In this document: one piece after another, positions 51,264 through 62,440 of the stretch
Numbering within the stretch: the stretch's first letter is position 1
Layout of the letters: each line of letters starts with the position of its first letter
Source: Cloeon dipterum
Lineage: Eukaryota > Arthropoda > Insecta > Ephemeroptera > Baetidae
DNA length: 64,000 nucleotides
Reading direction: 5' to 3'
NCBI RefSeq assembly: GCF_949628265.1
Contig: NC_088789.1
Location: forward strand, 20,763,883-20,827,882
Notes under the pieces: model-generated
What the model was told of the DNA's origin: nothing
What the model saw: the letters and a program-made list of their open reading frames with translations, nothing else
Databases searched by the model: none
Made by a program: the position numbers and the translations under genes

Positions 51264-54200
51264 TCAGACTTGAAGAGGTTGCAGGCGCAGCAGAAGGCTG
51301 GTCAGCATCAGGTTGCCCTTTTCCTTGGTGCTCCAGCGCTGGGAGAAATCGCTCCCGCTCACCTGGTATGAGCCTGGCTGAACTAACAATTCGAAGCCGA
51401 CTTGACTCTTGAACTTGCGATTGCTGCCAAAGTCACAGAATCTACAACATCAAAGGCCTTTCTTAGGATTTCAAAGGCAAAAGTAAATTCTAGACTAAAG
51501 CCAGAATAACAATATATGAGATGATTGTAACAAATATATTTCAGGAATTATTAAAAAAAATCAACGTTTGACCAAAGGTGAATATTTACAAAAATACTTC
51601 ATTGGTTTTTACCTGAAATAACTGCCCGTTTTCTTCAATTTTTTGCAAGCGGTAATAAAAAGGGAACGCTATTTTTTACAGATGAAATTGTTAAAAATAA
51701 TTTCTTCCATGGAAATTAAATTTTAGCACCCTGTTCTTACACGAGTAGTTGGAGAACTAGGTAACTGGTTAATTTAATTTACTAAAAAGAACGCTCTAGC
51801 GTGTTTTAACTGATAATTGCTGATTTTTTCAGGGTTATATTTAAAAAAATAATCTACTGTTATGGTGTTTACAGATGTAAATTGTTCTTTCTGTGATTTT
51901 TCAAGTAAAAATTTTTACTGTTGAATTTTTAAGGTAAAAATATTTTTTTAAATACTTTACTGGAACCATCACGTTAATTTTTCAATGGCAAAATTGTGCG
52001 AAACCTGTACTGATTTAAAACGCTGCTCAAACGGATCCACTTTGTAAGATTCAGATATGAGTTTTTTTTTAGTTCAAATATTTACGTTTGCATGAGAAAA
52101 GTGGAGGTGTATACTCACATCCTGTGCGAGGCGTTATCGGCAGCACACTCGATGTTCGGTGCGAGGGCCAGTGCACGGCCGCCTCCAGGTGGCAATGGAG
52201 CCCCCCTGTCCAGGCAACGTCGCAGCCGACTCGCGGACACCTGGACAAAGGCCGTGTGCCAAGTGCCGGTGGTTGCTGCCGCAGAGGGCCGTCGTCGCAA
52301 TTCGAAGGCGCACCAGCCTCTCGGGGGCCAGAATTCAGGCTGGCCGCCCGGTACTTCGGCCTTGTCTGAGGACAACTCACACAACTCGCAGTAACACACA
52401 CCTGCGGAACCTTCTGCAAAGAAGCCGTCTGGAAACAAGACACGAATACAATTGATTAATTTGTACAAGAGGTGGGAATTATTATTTAAAAATTTTAAAA
52501 AATTCAAAAAGCTTTAGGCCGTCTAATTAAGCACCTTTTAATGCTAAGTTCATTAGAACTCAATTTTGTAAGCCGCGAGATGCTGGTTTTCCCAAATTTC
52601 ACCCTGATTTTCCGGGAAAACAGCCTCAAATTTTTCTGTTAAAGTTGGTAATTTCTAAAAAAACATTCTAAAAAAATCAAATTGATATGCTTTACAAAAA
52701 GTTAAAACATTGCAGACGATACCGAATTTCTACCCCTTTGCGTAGGTAAATTCATATTGGAGGAAAAAATTAAATTACCTGGGAGTCCTAGTTGTCTTTT
52801 AAACGCAGTGCATAGCTCTAGATAATCACAAGTGTTCGCGCGGGCCAGCACAATTGACTGCAGGAGCAGGGAATCTTCCGAAATGCTTTGGTCGATGAAC
52901 CGCAAGCTGGCCAACGAGTCTTCTTTCTCTTCACCTTCATACTCTGCTTTCTCTTTTTCGGGAACTCTAACGCACATAGAGTTGTATTCCAGAATCGTAA
53001 CCTGATAATTAACATTGAATAAATTCAATCGGTGCTGGAAACGTGGTTATGTTACACACCTGCTCGCACTGTCCGTAGACGTCAATCAAGGGGAAACAGT
53101 TCGGCGGAACGTTTTTAGCGAGAACGCCGACATCTCTGTGGTCAAGGAAAAGTCGCATGTTGCCCTTGGCGTCCACCATCAAGCCCAGCACTTGGCCCGC
53201 TTGCGGTTCTGCCCCGGAGCCCCACTCACCACACTCGCCGATCTTCAAAGAAAGCAAGAGCCAGGGGTCAACGAGACGCGATCAAAGGCGCACATCTTCT
53301 ACCTTACCTTGTCGCCGTTAAAAAAGACGCCGTCGGAGGAAATGACCCAGGTTTCTTTGCGAAGCGCCAACGCTGCCACGGGGACACTCAGCGAATCTGG
53401 ACTTTGGCTGGTGACCCCCAGGGCAACTGAGGATGTCCAACGCGAATTCACCCTGTCCACCCGGAACTAAAATCCGAATTTAGTTTTTAATTGACTGGCG
53501 AAAATGGAAGCACGTACTTCGTCCAAAATAGGTGATTCGGAATTTGGCCGAACAATCTGGATATTGTCTGAATAACTTGAATTTTTCGGAAGTGGAATTT
53601 TGACCAAAAAAGATTAAATCACCAAACCTTCAGCAGGTCGGTTGTACAGAGCTGTTCTTTTTAGAAGTAATGGATACATTTTTCTCTATTGGTATATTCT
53701 ATTTCAAGATTTAAGACAAACGACAATGCGTTGGTAGTGCATTTTTCTTAATGGAGATATTGCGCTGCTTAAGAGAGTTTAAAATTTGAGGAAGAGTGAT
53801 TTTGAGTTCCATCTGAGGATACAAATAAATGTTCAAGTAGCCCTTTCATAAACCAAAATTGTAGTTGCTTCAAGATGCCACGTGCAAGACACGGCATTCC
53901 GTAATTGGAAGCCATTTATCACGATTTACAATGACTAAAAATTCAAATATCTTGTGCAAACAAAATAATTGTACGGTCTGATTTTGGTTTAATTCCTGTC
54001 GGACAAATTCTGGATCACCTATTTCGGAAAAAGTATATCGCCATGTGAAAACATTACCAAAACCAGTTCCTGAATAATTTCCATAATTTCTGTCCCCACT
54101 GAACATATGATTTAATTTTTTTAAACATTTTAAAGGGAGTTTAGAATTACATTTGATCTCCATAGTCTGAAAATTTAATTTGAAGCTTTTAATTTTCAAC

Positions 54201-57200
54201 GTTTTATTAAATGAAATATTGTCTAAACTATTTTTTGAAAGTAAAAAAGAAACCCTACCTGAAATAGAAGGTCAGGGGCGAGTGGATGCGCGCCCACGAC
54301 AACGCCTTGGTTGTAAGACGCGATTCTCTGAGCTGTGGCGCGCGAGTTGGACAGCTTGATATTCCGGCCATGTCGCTCGTGGAAGGCCAGAGGCGGCGGC
54401 ACTGATTCCTGCATCTGCCCGTCAAACGGTGGCTGCGGAGCGATGGGCGAGGATAGAGTAGACGACGTGTGCATTCCGCCACCGGACGTCACTTCCAGGG
54501 AATCGTGCATCCAATCGGCGGATAAAAAGCGCGAGTCTTCCGGCGCGGCACGGGGCGCCGTTTCAGAGATGCCTGCGCCCTCTCGCACCACCGTCAAACC
54601 CTCTGTTCTTCCGAATATGTCGTAAACGGCGTACAACCGCTGCATAATAACAGAAAAAATATTTAACAAAGGAGGTATATCAACCAAATGTATTTTTTCT
54701 TCACAGTCTCATTTTAAATGTTAAACAAAACATATAAGAAAGTTGTTTGAAGCTAATTTTTTAAGTAAATATTTTACTAAGATCTTCAAGCAAATTAAAT
54801 TTGATGTAAACAAAATTTTTGGCATATCTGAAAAGAGGGACTCCCAAATTTGATAATATATTTGGTATATTATTTTTAATCCTTGAAATTATTAACTCAC
54901 CCTTGGTAAATTTTCGGCCACCTCGCCAAGGTCTTCGCTGTTGATGAGCAGGCGGAGAGAATTTTCAGGCGTCAGGCGAAGGCCGATCCTGTCCCCGGTA
55001 ACCAGCCACTGCAGGTTTGGACAGAAGAGCTGCTTGCACACCTCGTGATTGTGCCGCACTTGAGATCCCATGATGAACCAGGTATCAGGTGTCAGGTCCG
55101 CTAGCCCGTTTGAAACGGACACCACCTCTGCAGTTTCGACATCGAGCGAAGTTACTCCGACGCTCAAACATCCGCTGCTGCTTGGGCTCTCCTCGCTGAT
55201 CGTTACCTGATTTTAAAAAAGAGAGATCGTGCGTTTTGATTGTGCTATACTATTTACCTCAAAGGTAGAGTCGATTTCTAAAGGTTTAGCGGAAAACACG
55301 ATGGAGTGTCCCTGTGAGTTTTTGTTCCTTTGTGCGTTTTGATTGTTATTCCGTAAAACCAAGTTTCCGCTGCACTTGCTTGAAAATCTGGTGATTTTAA
55401 ATAAGTTATAAAGACAAAATGAAATGTATTCATACTGACTGGTGTTTTAATATTGGTGAAGATGAAGTTTTCGTCGGAGAGTGGCAACCAGGGACAATGC
55501 TGTCCACACTGTCTTCCAAATCGCCCTCTCTTGGACTTGTGATTGTAACTTGTGAACACTGGCCATAAAGGTCGATCACTCCATAGACGCCTGTAACAAA
55601 CAGCAATATAAATTTTTTTAAGAAAGCAGAGAGTGAAATTTTTACCTGAGGGCACATTTTGACAAGCAATGCCTTGGTCTTCACCGTTGAGAAAAAAATG
55701 AAGGTTGCCGTTCTGGTGGCGAACAACTCCAATCCGGTTACCAGATCGAATGGTGTCCAAATCACATCTATAGCCATTCCGCACTGTGGCACCGTTCTAA
55801 AAATTAATATTTAGTCGTTTTCTTTGATTTAAAATAGAATTTCTTACCTGCATTACCGAAGAGCCGCTCAGCATCCAGCTATCATGATCAATGTCAGTCA
55901 TGGTCGACGGAAATTCCAGCTCTTCAGGCCTTATTCTTGTAACCCCTGACAAATTCTCTATAAGTATCACGAATTTCACGTACAAAAGCGTGACATACCA
56001 ACTTCAATGGAGCCGCTCCACCGGTCGACCGTATAGTCAATCAAAACTTCAAATAGCTCTCCATCCGCTAAGGGACGATTGGTTACAACAATGGCATCAT
56101 TAAACTCTCCATAAGCTCTGGGTCTGTAACAGATTAGATAAGAAGCGCTTCTCGAAGAATTAAAAAAAAATACCTTGACGCCGTCAAGCCTGAGTTTGAA
56201 ATGCTAGCGTTTTTCCCGTGAACGTTGTGAAACCTGAGCGGCCTTGTGGATGGCGGTGGCGGTTCTGAGGGCAGGATTGCGGTTGGCGTCGGGCGCCTGC
56301 TGACGACCGACGCCCGCGACGCTTGCCCGTACAAATCGATCACGCCGTACACAGCGTCAGGAACGCCGGTGGCGGCCACACCCTGGTCGGTGCCATTGAC
56401 GTAAAAGTGAAGGGTGCCATCGGCCAGCCGCATCACCCCAACGCGATCACCAACCTAAAAAGGTTTTTGTAGTCCCGCGAAGGAGTTTTTTTTTTAATTT
56501 TTACTGCTAATCGGTCCAAGTTGTGTCCGTAATCGTCGAGAACGGTGGTTCCATTGTGCATGACTCCATTTCCAGTCATCATCCACGTGCCAGACCGCAT
56601 GTTCGTCATGGTCGACGGAAACTCCAGCTCTTGAGGCCGGTGCGTCGTGACTCCAATCTCAATGGAGCCCGCCCATTTCTTAACCATGTACTCCAAACGA
56701 ACCTCGAATAGCTCCCCTGTTTGCAGAAATCGGCTGGTCAGAACCACGCCGTTATTGAAGTCCTCGAGGGCACTGCAGAGAGAAGGAACTTTATAAATGA
56801 ACAGCGTCGGATTCTAGGCACTGACTTCGGTCTGTGCGCTGTGCGGCCGCCGTTGATCACAGCTGCGTTGGAACCGCAACGACGGTGGAACACCAGAGAG
56901 TCACAGCTGCTCTCGAATTCCTCCTCCACTAAAATATTACATGAAAAAATTATTTGTTGCTTGGGTACTAAAATTAAATCGATATAAAATCAACTGGTTC
57001 TATTGATCGTTTGTTTTAAATATAAGATCTTTCAAGGAAACCCGAAATTAAAAGTGATATTTTTGGCTTCAATAGCTAATGGCGGCTTCAAACACAATGG
57101 GCTTTTACAACTGGCGAGTTAAAACCACAATTAAGTTTTTGCACTTACCTTCTTCGAATTGGTTGGCAGCATTTTGTTGCTCCCTTTCCCTGTCCACAAT

Positions 57201-58464
57201 CGTGACCTTCACGGTCATACCATAGAGATCAATGACACCCCAGATGGGTCCTTTCAGGTCGTTGGCCGCCACACCTTGGTCCATACCGTTGATGAAGTAG
57301 TGCAGCGAGTTGTTGGGTTTGCGGACGATGCCGATGGTGTCTCCTTCGCGCAGTTCGTCCAAATTAAAGTGGCCGTACTCCCGCCGCGTTCCCTGCCCGT
57401 TGGTGAGGATTCCGCAGCCGGACATCATGATTGTGCCGGAACGCAAATTAGTCATGGTGGCTGGAAGGGCCAGAGACTCGGGATTGTGGCTGGTCACCCC
57501 CACTTCAATCGAACCAGACCACTTGGCGACTAATTTCTCAATTCGAATCTAAAAATTTAAATTACTACCCCATTGAAACTGTTCTGGATAAACTAAAATG
57601 AATTTCACCTCAAATAGTTCATTTGTTAGAAGTGGACGGTGCGTGAGTACTACGCCATTATTAAATTCGTCAAGGGGCCTACGTCGTTCAGCTGTCCGCT
57701 GGCCATTGCTCATTTTGATCAAGTGTCCAGACCGAGAGTGGAACCTGAGCCGATCAGGCCTCGGGACAGGTGGAACGGCTGGCTGCGACTGCACTGCGCT
57801 CACTTGGACGCATTTGCCGTAGATGTCGATGAGGGCAAAGAGCCGAGATGGTGGAGTGGGTTCGGCCACTCCTTGAGATTCCCCGTTCACCATAAACTCC
57901 AGCTCACCCTAAATTAAAGAATTTATTGTAAATAAAATCATCCAAATTGGGAAGAGCTAGAGGTACCTGGAGGTTGAGCAGCACTCCGACAGTGTCTCCT
58001 TCTTGGAGGGTGTCAAGGTCTGTGCCATAGAGATCCAATAAAGAGTGGCCGTCTTTTAAAACTGACCCACCGGACATGACATAGGTGTCCTGCGTCAGGT
58101 CAGTGGCACTCAGGGGCAGTTCTGCCATCAAGTCAGGATCAAGTGCAGTGGCCCCTATTTCAATGCTGCCACTCCACGTGTTTACCTAACATGATTCCAA
58201 TTTTAAATATTAAAAACAAAATCCCATGACCAATTCGTCGATTTTAATTAATAGTGCTGCTTCAGGAATTTAACTGTATACACGCACCTTTGAATCGATT
58301 CGGACAAGGAAGGGTCGTCCTGGTTCGAGAGGTGTTGCCGAAAACACCAAACCGCAGTTGAAGTCGGCGAGTGAGCGGCGTGCCACCGTGCGGCCTTCGC
58401 TCAGCACCACCCGCTGTCCACACCGGGGGTGGAATGTCCCCGCGCACCCCTCAGGGCCGCCCAT
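51264..58464 (-). CDS. Neurl4: Neuralized-like protein 4, six NHR domains
   Basis: Neurl4 works with HERC2 at centrioles and modulates Notch-ligand regulation; it lacks a RING. Exons in transcript order: 58288-58464, 57967-58185, 57609-57908, 57149-57548, 56826-56928, 56505-56772, 56174-56454, 55999-56123, 55848-55945, 55646-55796, 55440-55590, 55258-55387, 54901-55206, 54259-54639, 53308-53466, 53060-53242, 52779-53001, 52119-52428, 51264-51441; 1380 aa. The start has an in-frame TGA six bases upstream. The six Neuralized homology repeats begin near [88 protein letters not shown] and [17 protein letters not shown]. Most carry W-S-G-S-I-E-V/I-G-V and end VIDLYGQ-like. Repeat 5 is divergent and lacks the tryptophan. 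The C-terminal region ([13 protein letters not shown] onward) matches the non-NHR end of the family. It is slightly shorter than the human protein. Confidence 0.95.
51442..52118 (-). other. Neurl4: Last intron of Neurl4 (677 bp)
   Basis: AT-rich, phase 2, no embedded feature seen. The intron 53467-54258 (792 bp) is similar. Confidence 0.6.
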
Positions 58465-59140
58465 TCTTCAGATGGAGTGAGGACCCGTCGACATACACAC
58501 ACGAGTTCAGCTTTATTTGTTTACTTCTGTTTTCATTCATGTTGTTGGCCCGATCCGCAGTCTCAGCGCATGTCGCTATCGTCGCCAAAAGGGGAAAATT
58601 TCCTCCGCGCGAATTAAACTTTGGGTCGCTCTTAATTCCGAACCTAAAGAAGAAAGAACCTAAAATATTCTCAAAATTAGTGTTAGTGGCGAGTTAAACA
58701 ATCAAAACTTTAAGAAAAAGGTTATAAGGTGGTTTTGCTTTCTGAAACTCAATTTTAACTTTCGTTTTTTAGCATTTTAAAAATGATTTTTATGCGGGCG
58801 CTATTAATATTATATTACTTCAGACAAAATTAGCGAAATCCCTAAATTCGTGAAAGTTTTAAATTGCAAATTATAAAATAATTTAAAATGAGTTAAGGTT
58901 GATTTATTAAATTATTTTCCAAGCTGCGACTTGCATGATTTTTTAATATTTTTAAACGGCTTAAAAGTGCATGATTCGTGCAGCTCATTTGATCAACAAG
59001 CAACAACTGGAATAAGTTCAACAAAAAACAGGAGACCATCTAAAATTTACAGCTCCTAAATTATTATCTACTTAGAAATTAGAAAATGAGACACCAGGGA
59101 TTTCAGTTTCCAAATTGTATATTTTTAAAGCTAAAATACT
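58465..59140. promoter_or_regulatory. Neurl4 upstream region / cGLR downstream
   Basis: Both flanking genes are on the minus strand. The right part (59141-59416) is the likely cGLR 3' UTR; the left part should contain the Neurl4 5' UTR and promoter. No TATA or other strong motif recognised. Confidence 0.4.
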
Positions 59141-59146
59141 TTTATT
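59141..59146 (-). terminator. Candidate poly(A) signal of the cGLR gene
   Basis: AATAAA on the minus strand about 270 nt past the stop codon. Confidence 0.45.
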
Positions 59147-59416
59147 GCAATAAATGACAGCATTAAACTCTAAAAAATTTGATTAATAACATTTCATTGA
59201 TATAATTCAATAGCAAAACAAAAGTAGAATTCACCGTGAGCACGCGCTTGACATTAAATTGTAATCATGACAGTTTAAAATACTTGTCAGATTATTTTCC
59301 TCCAAGAGTGGCACTGGTATTATTATCCGTATGAAACGCAAATAAGAACCATATTAAGAATATTTTTGAAAATTCAACTAACATTTGTATAAAAATTGTA
59401 AGGATAGGAGTATAGT

Positions 59417-61501
59417 CTAATCAGCAATCTTTCTGCATAGCTCAATGACGTTATCAGAAGTCTGGAAATATTTGTTAAGGAAGTTGCTTTTGCTCAATCC
59501 ATCTTCGGGGTTCATTTCTTCAAATTTGTTGCAGCGGTGGTCCCAGAAGAGTGGTAAAAATCCGACTTCTAAAAAGTAAATCAGTCCCCGGACAAGCTAA
59601 AAAAAATCAATATTTACAGATGAGCAGATTTAATATTTTTACTTTTTATCACCTTCTCAAACGCCAAATCCAGCTTGTCCTCCTGACGCAGATATCCGCA
59701 TTCAATTTCCCACAAGGCGACCGTCTTGATGGAGAAGCTATCTGGAACTTTCCAATTCTGTTTGTCTCTAAGGCGCTGTTGGAAATTTATCAAACTTAAA
59801 AATAGAAATTTCAACAAAATTTCTTACGCACTTTAACAATTTTGATGGCAGGTTTGAGCCAACCGAAATCGTGGATCATTTCCCTCTCATGCTCACTAAA
59901 AGAGAGACGCCAAGCTTTCTCAAGCCCCTTTTCCTTCAGCGGTTTAGGGACGACAAACCAACGCTGAGAAAAAGGATTAAATTAAAATCAGGCGTACAAA
60001 ATATAAATCTCAACCACTAACCAGATTTTTGTGATCAGGTAAAATAATCTGAGGGTTTTTGACATGCGGTGGCGGAATTTCATTCCATGGAAAAGCAAAG
60101 GCAGGCACAAGGTCCACCGCCACATCATCAAAGTATAGAGTTATTGCCGGCCCACTTTTGCTCCAGCCTAAGTCCTAAGTTCACAAGGATAAATTTGAAA
60201 GATTGAATTTCAGTGCGTGGGTGTTGAAATTACATTCACTTCCTGGCGCAATTCATTATCAATGTCAGCCATATACTTGTCCATCAAGCTCTCCCAATAA
60301 CGATGCACTTTGCTAACAAGCAAATATCCGTCCTCGTCGACCCAATTAAAAATTGGCCTGATACAATGATGGGATATTTTTATTTTTATTAAATTATTTA
60401 TATAAGAAATCCAGCTCACTTGAGTTTGGGTTCCGTGCTTTTCTTAAGCCTGTCGAGATGCGCAGGTTCCCATTTTAGGAACATGTGCCCTGGTGCTCTC
60501 TTAATTTCGCCAACCTGAAGATAAATATATTATTAAAGAGAGAGCTGCAAAGATTTTAACAGAATTTTAAAAGTCACCTCATATGGAGTCGTGGCACCGA
60601 AAGGAAGTTTGAGCACGATGTTTAGATCGAATTCATCCGCATCAGTGATTTTTAAGCCTTCGTAAAAACTTCCAACGAAAGCCACTTCGCGAAACAAGTG
60701 TTTGAAAATTTCGCACCTACTCTTCAGGGCGTTAATCAACGTATTCTTAACCTGGAAATTTTATTATAAAAAATATTCATAATCCCCTAAAATCCAAGTA
60801 CTTAGAATTAGAATTGAAAGTTGATATATAGTTTTATAATGAAATTATTTTCCTTTTTTAAAAATAAAACTAGTTCGATTTGCCACCAGAAAAAATCAAG
60901 TTATAATTATTTCAATTCGTCCTGGTCCCGGTAAAATTGCGTAACATTCAACAAACACCCCCAAATTTTCGTTGTCGAATTGATTGTTGACCTTTTCTTG
61001 CAACAAGGAAATTCGCGTTTGGTTGTTGAAAGTTGCGCAATTTTACCGGGACCAGGACGAATTTAAGATTTTCCAAAAAAAGTTAAAATTTTACCAGATC
61101 ATTGATCAGCTGCCTGTTTTCTCGCTTGCGATCCAGGTCGATGCGGATGTCACTCAGCACGTCCTGCAGGTGCGGGATTACATTCACCGAGTCGTCCTGC
61201 ATCACAGTAAGACTGGACTCGGGCGGAAAAGCTTTGCGCGGAATGCAAGGCGGATGATTGGAGACGGTCCTGCCTTCCTTCCTGAAGTTCACGCTCACGG
61301 CGGATAGCCGTTTACACAAATCGGAAACATCATTTTTGTCGGCGGTCTCTTGAACCTTCCGCCGGCGGCTGTCCTCGACGGCAGCCTTTTGGGTATTGCC
61401 ATTTTTCGCCGATTTATTCTTCTGTCAAAACAAAATCATACAAAGTTTAAATATAATTATTTAAGGCAAACCTAAAAAGAGATTTTGACACTCACTACCA
61501 T
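59417..61501 (-). CDS. cGAS-like receptor (Mab-21 nucleotidyltransferase)
   Basis: Innate-immune sensor family (cGLRs) that, on binding a ligand such as double-stranded RNA, makes cyclic dinucleotides that activate STING. Exons in transcript order: 61496-61501, 61095-61421, 60578-60751, 60420-60514, 60234-60357, 60022-60174, 59832-59963, 59653-59775, 59417-59596; 437 aa, normal for the family, all phases consistent. The nucleotidyltransferase signature is present: G138-S139 in FVGSFYEGLK, acids E151 and D153 in DADEFDLNIVLKLP, and a third acid D263 in VAVDLVPAFAFPW. The Mab-21 C-terminal lobe follows (WRLSFSEHEREMI, then LVRGLIYFLEVGFLP). The vertebrate zinc thumb is absent, as in insect relatives. 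The N-terminal 100 residues are basic and poorly conserved. The first coding exon has only ATG GTA; a split after ATG alone is possible. Enzymatically inactive Mab-21 paralogues usually lose the acids, so catalysis is likely here. Ligand and product cannot be told from sequence. Confidence 0.88.
60914..61063. repeat. 150-bp inverted repeat (MITE-like) in cGLR intron 2
   Basis: Arms of about 42 bp begin aattcgtcctggtcccggta and are repeated in reverse complement at the right end (ending accaggacgaatt, 61063), with about two or three mismatches. The spacer is about 65 bp. The element sits inside the 343-bp intron 60752-61094. Near-perfect terminal inverted repeats and small size suggest a miniature inverted-repeat transposable element; no clear target-site duplication was found. 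Transcribed as part of the pre-mRNA it would fold into a long hairpin. Confidence 0.85.
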
Positions 61502-61581
61502 AGTGGAAACGTTCTCTGAAGGTATACATCTTGGACGAGTGGTGTCCTGTCTTGAAAGTCGAGAGAATATAATAATGTAGT

Positions 61582-61618
61582 ACTGATGGCTGAGCTGAGA
61601 GTGAGCCGCTCTTTTATA
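61582..61618 (-). promoter_or_regulatory. TATA box and initiator of the cGLR gene
   Basis: On the minus strand TATAAAAG (61611-61618) is followed about 34 nt later by TCAGT (61582-61586), the arthropod initiator consensus, with predicted start at A 61584. This gives a 5' UTR of about 80 nt. A TATA plus initiator is typical of inducible genes and is not seen at the other promoters in the window. Confidence 0.65.
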
Positions 61619-62440
61619 GTCGGCGCACTTCCCCTGATTAAATTGGTACTCTTGATTGCGTTACACCTGTGGAATGGTCTAGAAATCTAGAGCAGACCGA
61701 TGGTCAACGCAGGAGACACTCGAATTGGGATGGTATCTGGAGTCGAAAAATTGGTGATTCCCGGTTCCCCGGCTCAGCCTTACCGGCTAGCGCGGTGCCG
61801 CGGGCTCTATCCCACTCTCTGTGAGTTGCGGGTCTCGGGTCTCGCATTATCATTCCCCACTATGTAGCTGTCACTGTCTGCCGTCTGTCCACCGCCTCTT
61901 TTCATGCATCAAAATGAAATAAGGATGGATTAGAAAAGTCAAAAGATAAATAATATAATTCGTTGTATTAAAATTATTCAAAATTCCACCCTCTTTAATT
62001 CGTTCTCATATACAATGGAAGAGTCTAGGTGAAGTACCGAGTCTCCCACTACTTCTCCTACACCCCAGTTCCCAGTTGCTCCGCCCGTGTGTCAGTGTCA
62101 GCTGTGCTGATGTGAGAATTTACGTCAGCGTACGTCGCCAAAACTCTAAATTGCGTTTCTTTTCATCGTATTTTGTTTTTGTTTTCATTTGTAAATACAC
62201 AACACTGCACCTTCAGCATGAGGTTTGTTTTCAAACCAATATTTTTCATTCTTCGTGAGTTGTTTTTGATTTATTTCTCAATTCGTCAGTGGTTATGTAA
62301 ATCCCGACGAATCCATAACTTGTCCTACATTTTAAGGCCTCTTTTTTACAGACGGAGCCGCAACAGCCTTATCCGAACAAAGTGACGTCTCAGCCTGCAT
62401 AATTCATTCCGGAAATTAGAGATAAAGAGATCGGAAGATC
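61619..62440. promoter_or_regulatory. Divergent intergenic region, cGLR and TMEM63
   Basis: About 820 bp between the cGLR promoter and the TMEM63 start codon. It starts GC-rich (61.74-61.9 kb) and becomes AT-rich. The TMEM63 5' UTR must lie at the right end. A sequence one mismatch from a kappa-B consensus lies at 61753-61762; alone it is weak. Confidence 0.4.

Noticed and set aside
60984-61307. 107-codon plus-strand frame over the cGLR N-terminal exon
   Set aside because: Antisense to the supported exon and running into the inverted repeat; no family match.
61753-61762. Near kappa-B site upstream of the cGLR promoter
   Set aside because: One mismatch from a short degenerate consensus; such matches are expected by chance.
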